This document shows, piece after piece, positions 55,240 through 64,000 of a stretch of 64,000 nt of DNA. The DNA comes from Massilia endophytica (GTDB taxonomy: Bacteria; Pseudomonadota; Gammaproteobacteria; Burkholderiales; Burkholderiaceae_D). The stretch's first letter is position 1. Every line of letters starts with the position of its first letter. Where the stretch lies: NCBI RefSeq assembly GCF_021165955.1, contig NZ_CP088952.1, forward strand, positions 310,001 through 374,000. The letters are read 5' to 3'. The notes beneath the pieces are model-generated. The model had not been told where the DNA came from. It did not search any database and saw only the letters and a program-made list of their open reading frames with translations. The translations under genes and the position numbers were made by a program.

Positions 55240-57567
55240 ATGAACTATCCCGGCACTCCAGAACTGAGCGCGGCCGCCTGGACGGCGGTAGGCGTGGCGC
55301 GTCCGCATGAATCGGCCGAGCTGCACGTGCTCGGGCAGGCCGCATACACCGACGATATTCCCGAAGTCCAGGGCACGCTGCACGCGGCGCTTGGCCTGTC
55401 CTCCAAGGCGCACGCGAAGATCGTCAGCGTCGATCTCGCGCCCGTGCGCGCCATGCCGGGCGTGGTGGACGTCTACACCGTGGCCGACATTCCCGGCACG
55501 AACGACTGCGGCCCCATCATCCATGACGATCCCATTCTCGCGGACGGCATCGTGCAGTACGTGGGCCAGCCGATCTTCATCGTGGTGGCGGACTCGCACA
55601 CCAATGCCCGCCGCGCCGCGCGCAAGGCGGTGATCGAATACGAAGAACTCACGCCTATCCTTACACCGCAGGAAGCGAAGGCCGCGCAGTCCTATGTTCT
55701 GCCGCCCCTGCACCTGAAGCGCGGCGACTGCCAGGCCGCTTTCGAGCGTGCGCCGCACGTGGTGAAGGGCCAGCTCTTCGTGGGCGGCCAGGAGCAGTTC
55801 TATCTCGAAGGCCAGATCGCCTACGCCATCCCCAAGGAAAACAAGGGCATGCTGGTGCAGTGCTCCACGCAGCACCCGAGCGAGATGCAGCACGTGGTGG
55901 CGCATGCGTTGGGCCGCCACTCGCACCACGTAACCGTGGAATGCCGCCGCATGGGCGGGGGCTTCGGCGGCAAGGAATCCCAGTCCGCGCTGTGGGCCGC
56001 ATCGGCGGCGATTGCGGCGGCGAAGTCCGGCCGTCCCGTCAAGCTGCGCGCAGACCGCGACGACGACATGATGGTGACGGGCAAGCGACACTGCTTCTAT
56101 TACGAATACGAGGTTGGCTACGACGACAGCGGCAAGATCCTGGCGGCGAAGGTGGACATGACGCTGCGCGCAGGCTTCTCGGCCGACCTCTCCGGCCCTG
56201 TGGCCACGCGCGCCGTCTGCCACTTCGACAATGCCTACTACCTGTCGGACGTCGACATCCGCGCTGGCTGCGGCAAGACCAATACGCAATCGAATACCGC
56301 ATTCCGCGGCTTCGGCGGCCCGCAAGGCGCCATTGCCATCGAATACGTGATCGACGAGATCGCGCGCAATCTTGGCCGCGATCCGCTCGACATCCGCCGC
56401 CAGAACTTCTACGGCAAGGAAGAACGCAACCAGACGCCATATGGCCAGGTTATCGTGGATAACGTGATCGGCGAACTGACGGCGGAGCTGGAGCAGAGCA
56501 GCGAGTACCGAGCCCGCCGCAAGGCCATCGACGATTTCAACCGCAGCAGCCCCGTACTGAAGAAAGGCCTCGCCCTCACGCCGGTGAAGTTCGGCATCGC
56601 CTTCAACGTGACCCACCTGAACCAGGCGGGCGCGCTGGTGCACGTGTACGTGGACGGCTCGGTGCTTGTGAACCACGGCGGCACCGAGATGGGGCAGGGC
56701 ATCAACACCAAGGTAATGCAGGTGGTCGCGCACGAACTGGGGCTCGACCTCGAACACGTGCGCATCACCGCCACCGACACCAGCAAGGTCGCCAACACCT
56801 CCGCGACAGCTGCATCCACCGGCGCGGACCTGAACGGCAAGGCCGCGCAGGACGCCGCACGCAAGGTGCGCCAGCGCCTGGCCGATTTCGCCGCAAAGCT
56901 GCACGGCGGCGAAGCCAGCGGCGTGCAGTTCCACAGCAATGCCGTGCACGTGAACGGCCAGAGCATCCCCTTCCCGGACCTGGTGCAGAAAGCCTATCTC
57001 GCGCGGGTGCAGTTGTGGTCGGACGGCTTCTACGCCACGCCCGGCCTGAGCTGGGACCCGAAAACCATGAGCGGCCACCCCTTCTCCTACTACGCCTACG
57101 GCGCGGCGGTTTCCGAAGTGGTGGTGGACACGCTCACCGGCGAATGGAAGCTGCTGCGCGCCGATGCACTGTACGACGCGGGCCAATCCCTCAATCCGGC
57201 CATCGATATCGGCCAGGTGGAGGGCGCCTTCATCCAGGGCATGGGCTGGCTCACCACCGAGCAGCTGTGGTGGAACAAGGCGGGCAGGCTGATGACGCAC
57301 GCGCCATCGACCTACAAGATCCCCGGCATCTCCGATTGCCCGGAAGACTTCCGCGTGCGCCTCTTCGAGAACCGCAACGTCGAAGACAGCATCCACCGTT
57401 CGAAAGCCGTGGGAGAACCGCCGCTGCTGCTCCCATTCTCCGTCTTCTTCGCAATCCGCGACGCCATTTCCAGCGTGGGCGGGCACAAGGTCAATCCGCC
57501 GCTGAACGCCCCGGCGACGAGCGAAGAAATCCTGCGCGCCATTGCCGCGGTTGAAGCCGCGAGCTGA
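55240..57567 (+). CDS. xdhB: Xanthine dehydrogenase molybdopterin-binding large subunit
   Basis: This 775-residue molybdenum-cofactor subunit oxidises hypoxanthine to xanthine and xanthine to urate. It has EQFYLEGQIAYA, RMGGGFGGKESQ, the arginine-bearing NTAFRGFGGPQGA and the catalytic Glu in SKAVGEPPLLLPFSV. It has no signal peptide, so it is cytoplasmic. It lies within xdhA-xdhB-xdhC, spaced 11 and 9 bases. Confidence 0.95.
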   Translation: MNYPGTPELSAAAWTAVGVARPHESAELHVLGQAAYTDDIPEVQGTLHAALGLSSKAHAKIVSVDLAPVRAMPGVVDVYTVADIPGTNDCGPIIHDDPILADGIVQYVGQPIFIVVADSHTNARRAARKAVIEYEELTPILTPQEAKAAQSYVLPPLHLKRGDCQAAFERAPHVVKGQLFVGGQEQFYLEGQIAYAIPKENKGMLVQCSTQHPSEMQHVVAHALGRHSHHVTVECRRMGGGFGGKESQSALWAASAAIAAAKSGRPVKLRADRDDDMMVTGKRHCFYYEYEVGYDDSGKILAAKVDMTLRAGFSADLSGPVATRAVCHFDNAYYLSDVDIRAGCGKTNTQSNTAFRGFGGPQGAIAIEYVIDEIARNLGRDPLDIRRQNFYGKEERNQTPYGQVIVDNVIGELTAELEQSSEYRARRKAIDDFNRSSPVLKKGLALTPVKFGIAFNVTHLNQAGALVHVYVDGSVLVNHGGTEMGQGINTKVMQVVAHELGLDLEHVRITATDTSKVANTSATAASTGADLNGKAAQDAARKVRQRLADFAAKLHGGEASGVQFHSNAVHVNGQSIPFPDLVQKAYLARVQLWSDGFYATPGLSWDPKTMSGHPFSYYAYGAAVSEVVVDTLTGEWKLLRADALYDAGQSLNPAIDIGQVEGAFIQGMGWLTTEQLWWNKAGRLMTHAPSTYKIPGISDCPEDFRVRLFENRNVEDSIHRSKAVGEPPLLLPFSVFFAIRDAISSVGGHKVNPPLNAPATSEEILRAIAAVEAAS

Positions 57568-57576
57568 AAGCCTGCG

Positions 57577-58596
57577 ATGAACGATTGGCTCACAGACGCC
57601 GCCGGTCCGGCGGTCCTGGTCACGGTTGCGAGGGTTGAAGGCTCGGCCCCGCGCGAAGCCGGCACGAAAATGCTCGTGACGGCGGACGCGCAATACGACA
57701 CCGTCGGCGGCGGCCACCTCGAAATGCGCGCCACCACCATCGCCCGCGAAATCCTCGGCTCAGCCCGTGTCCAAATCTGGTGCCAGGCACCAGATTTGGA
57801 CACGGGCACAGCCGTACGCTATGAGCGCTTCCCGCTTGGCCCAAGTCTCGGCCAGTGCTGCGGCGGCGTTGTGTGGCTGGCCTTCGAGCTCGTGCACGGA
57901 CACGTTGCGGACATCCTGCAGGCCCTGCGCGAGCGCAGGGGCGAGGACAGCTGGCGCATCACGGCTCTTGATGGCGCAGCGGCGACAGCGCTTTTCGATG
58001 CCGAAGGAAAGCTGCTGGCAGGCGCAGAAAACACGCCGCGCTTCGACCGGTCGTTCGACGCATACCTTATGAAGGACGACACGGGCCGCAGCTGGCTGGT
58101 CGATCCCTGCCTCGCCCCGCGCGCCCAGCTTCTGCTCTTCGGCGCAGGCCACGTTGGAGCAGCCATCGTGCGCGCCATGGCGGACCTTCCATGCCGCATC
58201 ACGTGGGTGGACGAACGCGAAGACCTGTTCCCGGCGGAGATTCCGCCGAACGCCGTCATGGAGATCAGCGACACACCGCAAGCCCTCGTCGCCCAAGCCC
58301 CGGCAGGCGCCAGCTATCTCGTCATGACCCACAGCCATGCCCTGGACCAGGCGCTGACGGAAGCCATTCTCGCCCGCGGGGACATTGGCTGGTTCGGCCT
58401 GATCGGCTCCGCTACGAAGCGCAAGCAGTTCGAGAACCGCCTGCTGGCGCGCGGCTTCAATGAAGACCGGCTGAAGGAGATGGTGTGTCCCATCGGACTG
58501 CCGGGTATTATCAACAAGGCGCCCGCCGTGATCGCGGCCTCCGTGTGCGCCCAATTACTCACCGTCTGGGAAGCGCAGTCGCTTCTCAGGCCATAG
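57577..58596 (+). CDS. xdhC: Xanthine dehydrogenase accessory protein XdhC
   Basis: The 339-residue protein binds and sulfurates the molybdenum cofactor before its insertion in XdhB. It has LVTVARVEGSAPREAGTKMLV, DTVGGGHLEMRA, the cofactor-liganding Cys pair in GPSLGQCCGG, and a C-terminal Rossmann domain (LLLFGAGHVGAAIVRAMA, IGLPGI). Residues 63-77 (ARVQIWCQAPDLDTG) come from a perfect 45-bp palindrome that has no counterpart in the XdhC proteins I remember. The reading frame is kept. Confidence 0.93.
   Translation: MNDWLTDAAGPAVLVTVARVEGSAPREAGTKMLVTADAQYDTVGGGHLEMRATTIAREILGSARVQIWCQAPDLDTGTAVRYERFPLGPSLGQCCGGVVWLAFELVHGHVADILQALRERRGEDSWRITALDGAAATALFDAEGKLLAGAENTPRFDRSFDAYLMKDDTGRSWLVDPCLAPRAQLLLFGAGHVGAAIVRAMADLPCRITWVDEREDLFPAEIPPNAVMEISDTPQALVAQAPAGASYLVMTHSHALDQALTEAILARGDIGWFGLIGSATKRKQFENRLLARGFNEDRLKEMVCPIGLPGIINKAPAVIAASVCAQLLTVWEAQSLLRP
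57763..57807. repeat. Perfect 45-bp palindrome embedded in frame in xdhC
   Basis: Two 22-bp arms, containing GTGTCCAAATCTGGTGCC and its complement, surround a single central A (57785). It starts and ends exactly on codon boundaries and encodes 15 residues. The length and symmetry look like a mobile palindromic element (REP/MITE-like) that landed inside the gene without breaking the frame. Confidence 0.9.
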
Positions 58597-58615
58597 CAGC
58601 AACAGAAAGATCCAG

Positions 58616-59932
58616 ATGCAGACAGCTCACAGCAGCGTGCAAGCCTACCGAGGTGGCTTGCTGTACTTCCACGCCGATCCGGCCTTCATCGAACACGCCC
58701 ATGCCTGGCATGAGGATGGGCTGCTGGTCGTTGCGGACGGCAAGGTGCAGGCCGCAGGCGATTACGCCACGCTGTTCCCCACGCTCCCTCCCGGCACGCC
58801 GGTGCAGGACTACCGGGGCAAGATCATCTCCCCCGGCTTCATCGACAGCCATATCCACTACCCGCAGACGGATATGATCGCCTCGCCGTCGCCTGGCCTC
58901 CTGCCCTGGCTGCAGGAGTACACCTTCCCGACCGAGCGGGCCTTCCAGGATCCGCAGCACGCCGGGCAGGTCGCCGAATTCTTCCTGGACGAGCTGCTGC
59001 GCGTGGGCACCACCACGGCCATGGTCTACTGCACCGTGCATCCCCAATCGGTGGACGCCTTCTTCCAGGCCAGCGAAGCGCGCGGCCTGCGCATGATCGC
59101 GGGCAAGGTGCTCATGGACCGCAACGGTCCGGACTTCCTGCAGGATACCGCCGAAAGCGGCGCCCGCGACACCGAAGACCTGATCCGCCGCTGGCACAAT
59201 CACGGCCGCTCGCTGTACGCGATCACGCCGCGCTTCGCGCCCACGTCCACCGAAGAGCAGATGGCGCTCACGGGCGAGCTCGCGCGCGCCTGGCCCGACA
59301 CCTTCCTGCAAACCCACGTCTCCGAGAACGAGGAGGAATGCCGCTGGGTGAAGCAGCTCTATCCGCAGGCGCGCAGCTATCTCGACGTGTACGACCGCTA
59401 CGGCATGATGCGCCCGCGCGCCGTGTTCGGCCACTGCATCTGGCTCGACGAGCGCGACCGCGAGCGCATGCGCGAAACGCAGTCGGCCGCCGCCGTCTGC
59501 CCCACCTCCAATCTCTTCCTGGGCAGCGGCCTCTTCGACTTTGAGCAGGCGGACAAGGCGCGCATGCTGCTTTCCCTGGCAACAGATGTGGGCGGCGGTA
59601 CTTCCTTCTCAATGTTGCAAACGATGAATGAAGCCTATAAAGTAGCGCGCTTGAAGGGCAGTTACCTTCCTGCAATGCGTATGTTCTACCTGGCCACGCT
59701 GGGCGCCGCGCGCAGCCTGCACCTGGAAGGCACGGTCGGCAGTTTCGCCGCAGGCAACGAGGCGGACTTCATCGTGCTCGATCCGCAGGCCACGCCGCTG
59801 CTGGCGCGCCGCGCGGCCCACTGCAACAGCCTGGAAGAACAGCTGTTCGCCCTGGCCCTGCTGGGCGACGACCGGGCAATAGCGGCCACTTACTCCGGCG
59901 GCAAGCTGGTCCATGCGCGGACGCAGGGCTGA
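58616..59932 (+). CDS. guaD: Guanine deaminase
   Basis: The 438-residue amidohydrolase deaminates guanine to xanthine, the substrate of the XDH genes just upstream. Motifs are the zinc-binding PGFIDSHIHYPQTDMIA, TFLQTHVSENEEECRWV, FGHCIWLDERD and LATDVGGGTSFSMLQTMNEAYK. It starts 19 bases after xdhC and is probably the same operon. Confidence 0.95.
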   Translation: MQTAHSSVQAYRGGLLYFHADPAFIEHAHAWHEDGLLVVADGKVQAAGDYATLFPTLPPGTPVQDYRGKIISPGFIDSHIHYPQTDMIASPSPGLLPWLQEYTFPTERAFQDPQHAGQVAEFFLDELLRVGTTTAMVYCTVHPQSVDAFFQASEARGLRMIAGKVLMDRNGPDFLQDTAESGARDTEDLIRRWHNHGRSLYAITPRFAPTSTEEQMALTGELARAWPDTFLQTHVSENEEECRWVKQLYPQARSYLDVYDRYGMMRPRAVFGHCIWLDERDRERMRETQSAAAVCPTSNLFLGSGLFDFEQADKARMLLSLATDVGGGTSFSMLQTMNEAYKVARLKGSYLPAMRMFYLATLGAARSLHLEGTVGSFAAGNEADFIVLDPQATPLLARRAAHCNSLEEQLFALALLGDDRAIAATYSGGKLVHARTQG

Positions 59933-59962
59933 GCCCGCCGATCAACTCAAGAAAGAGTACCC

Positions 59963-61411
59963 ATGCAAAAGTCCCTGCCCAGCCTGATGATTGCCCTGGC
60001 CTTTGCGAGCGCCGCCGCGCCGCAGGTTCAAGCGGCGAGCAACGAAGACATCGTCAAGCGCCACTTCGCCTCCCTCGTGGCGAGCCCGGCGCCCAAGGTC
60101 TCGGAACTGCAGATGTTCCTGACCATGATGCCCAAGGGCGGCGACCTGCATCATCACTACTCGGGCGCCATCTACGCCGAGCAGTACCTGGAGTGGGTGG
60201 ACAAGCAAGGCTACTGCGTCAACAAGACCGATTTCCGCATCCAGACCGAAGCCGCCGCCAAGTCCGCCACCTGCGTGAGCGGCAAGGACCTGGTGGCCGA
60301 CAACAACGCCTACCGCGCCCTGCTGCAGAAGTGGTCCACCGTGGACTTCTACAACCACAGCGGCATGCAGCTGCCGCCGGACCAGACCTTCTTCGACACC
60401 TTCGGCTACTTCAATCCCGTGGCCTCGACCAATGGCAATGAAGGCCTGAAAACGCTGAAACAGCGCGCAATTGCCGAGAACCTCAGCTATATCGAGACCA
60501 TCTACGAAATCGCCCCCATCACCCCGGACGCCGACTTCGACAAGCTGGCGGCCGAACCCGGCTTCGACAACGCGAAACTGGAAGCCGCCATGGCGGCCTT
60601 GCTGCCGAAGCTTGAGGCGAGCGCCGCCTTCGGCCAGGGCATCCAGAACTACCTGAATCACCTGCAGGCGGCAAGCGCGGGCGTGGACGACGAGCAGTTC
60701 ACCATGCGCTACCAGCCTTTCGTGCTGCGCTTCCTCTCGCCCTCGATGGTGTTCTCCCAGATGCTGGCCAGCTTCAAGCTGGCGAAAGCCAGCCCGCAGA
60801 TCGTGGGCGTGAACATCGTGGGCCAGGAAAGCCTGAATGTGTCCATGCGCGACTACAGCATGCACATGCAGATGTTCAAGTTCCTGAAGGCGAAGTATCC
60901 GGATGTGAAAATGGCCCTGCACGCGGGCGAGCTGGCCCTGGGCGTGGTGCCGCCGGAAGGCCTGAAGTTCCACATCGCAGAAGCGGTGAACGTGGCGGGC
61001 GCCAACCGCATCGGCCACGGCATCGACATCGCCCATGAGAGCAATGCCCTGGCGATCATGAAAACCATGCGCGAGCGCCGCATTCCCGTGGAAGTGAACC
61101 TCACCAGCAACGAATTCATCCTGGGCGTGAAGGGCGCGGCCCATCCGCTCGACCTCTACCGCAAGTACGGCGTGCCTTTTGTCATCTCCACGGACGACGC
61201 GGGCGTCACCCGTCACAATCTGTCGAACGAATACGTGCTTTTCGCCACCCGCTACAAGACGGACTACGCCGAGGTGAAGAAGCTGTCCTATGACAGTATC
61301 CGCTACGCTTTCCTGGCAGATGGCGACAAAAAGCGCCTGTTGAAGCAGCTGGACAGCCGTTTCGCGAAGTTCGAGGCCGATATCGCGGGCGCTCTCGCTA
61401 CGACGAAATAG
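59963..61411 (+). CDS. Exported adenosine deaminase-family protein
   Basis: The 482-residue protein has a signal peptide (MQKSLPSLMIALAFASAAAPQVQA), and so is periplasmic or secreted. The zinc ADA core is intact: GGDLHHHYSGAIY, MALHAGELALG, ANRIGHGIDIAHES and PFVISTDDAGVTRH. It is longer than cytoplasmic ADA (about 330-340), similar in plan to secreted ADGF-type enzymes. It would turn extracellular adenosine into inosine, feeding the purine pathway encoded upstream. A hairpin follows 23 bases after the stop. Confidence 0.9.
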   Translation: MQKSLPSLMIALAFASAAAPQVQAASNEDIVKRHFASLVASPAPKVSELQMFLTMMPKGGDLHHHYSGAIYAEQYLEWVDKQGYCVNKTDFRIQTEAAAKSATCVSGKDLVADNNAYRALLQKWSTVDFYNHSGMQLPPDQTFFDTFGYFNPVASTNGNEGLKTLKQRAIAENLSYIETIYEIAPITPDADFDKLAAEPGFDNAKLEAAMAALLPKLEASAAFGQGIQNYLNHLQAASAGVDDEQFTMRYQPFVLRFLSPSMVFSQMLASFKLAKASPQIVGVNIVGQESLNVSMRDYSMHMQMFKFLKAKYPDVKMALHAGELALGVVPPEGLKFHIAEAVNVAGANRIGHGIDIAHESNALAIMKTMRERRIPVEVNLTSNEFILGVKGAAHPLDLYRKYGVPFVISTDDAGVTRHNLSNEYVLFATRYKTDYAEVKKLSYDSIRYAFLADGDKKRLLKQLDSRFAKFEADIAGALATTK

Positions 61412-61434
61412 GCGGTCACGCCGCTGTCACGAAT

Positions 61435-61464
61435 GGGCCGGGACTGTTGTCACAGTCCCGGCCC
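61435..61464. terminator. Strong hairpin after the adenosine deaminase gene
   Basis: A perfect 13-bp stem GGGCCGGGACTGT / ACAGTCCCGGCCC with TGTC loop. The following bases ATTGTCTATTTG have only a weak T tract, so it may act as a terminator or mRNA-stabilising structure. Confidence 0.65.
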
Positions 61465-61853
61465 ATTGTCTATTTGATACGCCTGTGGCTCGGGCGCGAC
61501 ATAATCGGTGAGACAAAACAACAGATTGCCACAATCGCAGATGAAAGAATTTCATTGTGGAAGGGCTCATTTATAATGCCGCCTGAACCGTCCTCGACTG
61601 AAAGCCCCAGCCTCCTGCCTCATTTCTGAGCATTTATTCGTTTTCCCTCTGAATAGCTTAGGGAAAACGTATTTGTGCTTGATTTAGCGATGGTGGCATA
61701 GTGGCTTGAAGGCAATTTGGCAACTTTTCTTGTCATAACGATGTCATGGACCGCACTTACACTCCGGTGTTGGTGCCGAGGAAGAGTCACCTCGCCTGTA
61801 GGTTTCAGCAAGTTCTGCTATTGGTTTTACTATAACACTCTAAGGGGTTTTCA
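61465..61853. other. AT-rich leader of the TonB-dependent receptor; no gene seen
   Basis: These 389 bases have only short, unconvincing open frames. The composition is clearly more AT-rich than the flanks, consistent with promoter and 5' UTR of the receptor. TATAAC at 61831-61836 resembles a -10 box but has no clear -35. AAGGGG at 61842-61847 is the Shine-Dalgarno of the receptor. Confidence 0.55.
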
Positions 61854-64000
61854 ATGCAATCCAAACAATATCCGGTCCTGCGCCTGAGCGCGCTCGCCGT
61901 GGCTGCCCAACTGGCATGCTTCGCCGCCGGCTCCGCCTTTGCTCAAACGGCATCGGAAGTGGCGCCGCAAGTGACCACTGGTTCTGGCAAGAACGAAGTG
62001 ATCATTACCGGCAAGAAGCTGGGCATGGGCCTGATGGTGACCGAAGATGCGCCGAAAGCGCGTTCGACCATCACGGCGGAAGAACTGGAAAAGCAGCGTC
62101 CCACCGGCAATGCATATGAAGCCCTGGAGATGATGCCAGCGGTGAACAGCTACAACTACGACGCAACCGGCCTGTTCGGCGGCGGCCTGACCCTGCGCGG
62201 CTTCAACTCCGACCAGATCGGCGCCACCATCAACGGCGTGCCCGTGAACGACTCCGGCAACTTCGCCGTGTACCCGCAGGAATACGTGGACCAGGAAAAC
62301 ACCTGCTCCCAGTTCGTGACCCAGGGTTCCACCGACGTGGACTCCCCGCAGGTTGGCGCCACCGGCGGCAACTTCGGCATCGTGACCTGCAACCCGGAAA
62401 ACAAGCAGCGCATCCGCACCATGCTGACGCTGGGCCAGCTCAACATGAGCAAGACCTACCTGCGCGTGGACTCCGGCCTGCTGTCGGACAACCGCTCCAA
62501 GTTCTTCATCTCCGCTTCGCACGCCGAAACGGACAAGTGGAAGGGCAAGGGCCAGGGCAAGCGCGACCACATCGACGCCGCCTTCAACTACGACTGGGAC
62601 CGCTTCAACTACATTCACGCCACCATTCTGTGGAATGAGGCGATGAACCACAACATCAACAACCTGACCCTGACGGAACTGAACACCAAGGGTTACTACT
62701 ACGACTTCTCGGACAACTACCAGGGCCACCTGACCCCTGTGAAGGGCACCGCGCAGAAGGAAGCCACCCAGTCCCCAGCCTACTGGAAACTGGCCGTGAA
62801 CCCCTTCAAGAACGCCATCGCTTCGGCCACCGCCAAGTTCCGCCTGAACGAGAACCTGGACGTGAAATTCGTGCCTTACCTGTGGTACGGCTTCGGTAAC
62901 GGCGGCGCAGGCCAGCAGCGCGCCCAGTCGGAAACCGGCTTCTACAACTCGACCACCGGCGTGCGCAACGGCGCCAAGGACCTGAACGGCGACGGCGACA
63001 CCCTGGACACCGTCCTGGTGGCGAACGCCAGCGTGACCAAGACCTTCCGTCCTGGCGCCAACCTGGCCCTGACCTACACCATGGGCGACCACCAGATCCT
63101 GGGCGGCGTGTGGTGGGAGCGTGCGCGCCACCAGCAGACCGGCCCGATGGTTCCGCTGACCGGCGACGCGGACCGCGACTGGTACCTGCAGGAAGGCAAG
63201 ATCACCCGTCCGGACGGCAAGTTCGCCCAGAGCCGCGACTGGATCTCGATCTCGACCGCCTACCAGGCGTTCCTGCAAGACACCATCAGCATGTATGACG
63301 ACAAGTTCCAGATCAACGTCGGCATCCGCACCCCGCACGTGAAGCGCGACTTCACGAACTATGGCGATGAGAACAACACCATCATCCCTTACAGCATGGT
63401 TCGCAAGTACAACGACGTGCTGCCGCAGCTGGGCCTGCGCTACCGCCTGACCAACGACGACCAGCTCTTCGCTTCCGTGGCGAAGAACATGAAGGCGCCG
63501 CCGAACTTCGTGTTCGGTAACGTCGGCACCAGCGTCAAGGTCGTCAACGGCGTGCCAACCCTGATCGGCGACGTGAAGGAAGAGACCTCGATCAACACCG
63601 ACATCGGCTACCGTCACCAGGACAAGAACTTCATCGCGTCCGTGACCTTCTTCTTCGTGGACTTCAAGGACCGCCAGGCGACCTCCTTCGACTCCGTGAC
63701 CCAGACCAGCAGCTACACCAACGTTGGCAAGGTGAAGAACAACGGCCTGGAGATCGAAGTGGGCAACACCCCGATCAACGGCTGGTCCTTCTACGGCTCC
63801 ATCGGCCTGAACAACAGCGAGATCAAGGAAAACATGCGCCAGAACGCGACTGCTTTCCTGCCGACCGCTGGCAAGGAAATGATCAACACGCCGAAGAAGA
63901 AAGCCGGCCTGTCGGTTGAATACCAGGACGGCGCATTCTGGACCCGCCTGAAGGCGCGCGCCACCGGCAAGCAGTACACCTCCATGATCAACGACGAATC
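61854..64000 (+). CDS. TonB-dependent outer-membrane receptor (3' end outside window)
   Basis: The first 715 residues are present. After a signal peptide (LAVAAQLACFAAGSAFA) comes the plug domain (NEVIITGKKLGMGLMVTEDAPKARSTITAEELEKQRPTGNAYEALEMMPAVNS, residues about 46-98) with FGGGLTLRGFNSDQIGATINGVPVND. Then the 22-strand barrel begins. Receptors of this class import siderophores, vitamins or other scarce ligands using TonB energy. The ligand is unknown. Lying next to purine catabolism and an exported deaminase, a nucleoside- or purine-related ligand is possible, but that is inference only. Confidence 0.92.
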   Translation, partial: MQSKQYPVLRLSALAVAAQLACFAAGSAFAQTASEVAPQVTTGSGKNEVIITGKKLGMGLMVTEDAPKARSTITAEELEKQRPTGNAYEALEMMPAVNSYNYDATGLFGGGLTLRGFNSDQIGATINGVPVNDSGNFAVYPQEYVDQENTCSQFVTQGSTDVDSPQVGATGGNFGIVTCNPENKQRIRTMLTLGQLNMSKTYLRVDSGLLSDNRSKFFISASHAETDKWKGKGQGKRDHIDAAFNYDWDRFNYIHATILWNEAMNHNINNLTLTELNTKGYYYDFSDNYQGHLTPVKGTAQKEATQSPAYWKLAVNPFKNAIASATAKFRLNENLDVKFVPYLWYGFGNGGAGQQRAQSETGFYNSTTGVRNGAKDLNGDGDTLDTVLVANASVTKTFRPGANLALTYTMGDHQILGGVWWERARHQQTGPMVPLTGDADRDWYLQEGKITRPDGKFAQSRDWISISTAYQAFLQDTISMYDDKFQINVGIRTPHVKRDFTNYGDENNTIIPYSMVRKYNDVLPQLGLRYRLTNDDQLFASVAKNMKAPPNFVFGNVGTSVKVVNGVPTLIGDVKEETSINTDIGYRHQDKNFIASVTFFFVDFKDRQATSFDSVTQTSSYTNVGKVKNNGLEIEVGNTPINGWSFYGSIGLNNSEIKENMRQNATAFLPTAGKEMINTPKKKAGLSVEYQDGAFWTRLKARATGKQYTSMINDE

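Noticed and set aside
55084..57717. Open frame of about 877 codons antisense to xdhB
   Set aside because: Low-complexity His/Val/Arg composition and complete overlap with xdhB mark it as a shadow frame.

Overview
The window looks like chromosomal DNA of a high-GC betaproteobacterium, most likely Oxalobacteraceae (Massilia/Telluria/Duganella-like). The evidence is the gene order (rnpB, mraZ and a complete division/cell-wall cluster, then secA, argJ, a DUF815 ATPase, mutT, yacG, zapD, coaE, pilD, pilC, pilB), the MurE DNPR motif typical of meso-diaminopimelate peptidoglycan, and protein wording. The genus is an inference.

Layout. 1-3150: end of a general porin, a small secreted protein and a ThDP enzyme. 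3283-5137: RNase P RNA followed directly by glycerol kinase. 5678-22685: uninterrupted dcw cluster mraZ-rsmH-ftsL-ftsI-murE-murF-mraY-murD-ftsW-murG-murC-ddlB-ftsQ-ftsA-ftsZ, mostly with 1-4 base stop/start overlaps, preceded by a 10-bp-periodic MraZ-type operator. 22810-23313: peroxiredoxin. 23581-27778: an AT-richer accessory stretch with a DUF2971 gene split by an IS3-family element and an orphan T6SS hcp followed by a peptidoglycan-peptidase effector and two secreted candidate immunity proteins. 27796-31901: DUF3088 protein, tannase-family esterase, SET-domain methyltransferase, small exported protein and a DMT transporter. 31944-40972: lpxC, dciA-like gene, secA, a small signalling locus (Cro/C1-like gene divergent from an HTH-REC protein, then Hpt and REC), argJ, ATPase and mutT. 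41037-48282 (minus strand): NTF2-like protein, yacG, zapD, coaE, pilD, pilC, pilB and a CNNM/CorC protein. 48445-49573: an IS110-family element. 49601-52287: AraC regulator, orphan nuoB paralogue and M20 peptidase. 52272-61411: purine catabolism (uraH, puuE, xdhA, xdhB, xdhC, guaD, exported adenosine deaminase). 61854-end: a TonB-dependent receptor cut by the window edge.

The strongest discovery is the IS110 element. It sits exactly in a CT dinucleotide inside one copy of a dispersed palindromic repeat (GGGGACAGACC...GGTCTGTCCCC). Removing it rebuilds the palindrome. Its 163-nt non-coding left end folds, on inspection, into two stem-loops. The internal loop of the first carries both halves of the target site as guides (AGGTCT and GGGACAG), and the second carries a guide matching the element's own right end (ACAGTTG). 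That is the bridge-RNA logic known from IS621, aimed here at a REP-like repeat.

A second notable signal is a perfect 45-bp palindrome lying in frame, on codon boundaries, inside xdhC. It adds 15 residues just before the conserved Cys-Cys motif.
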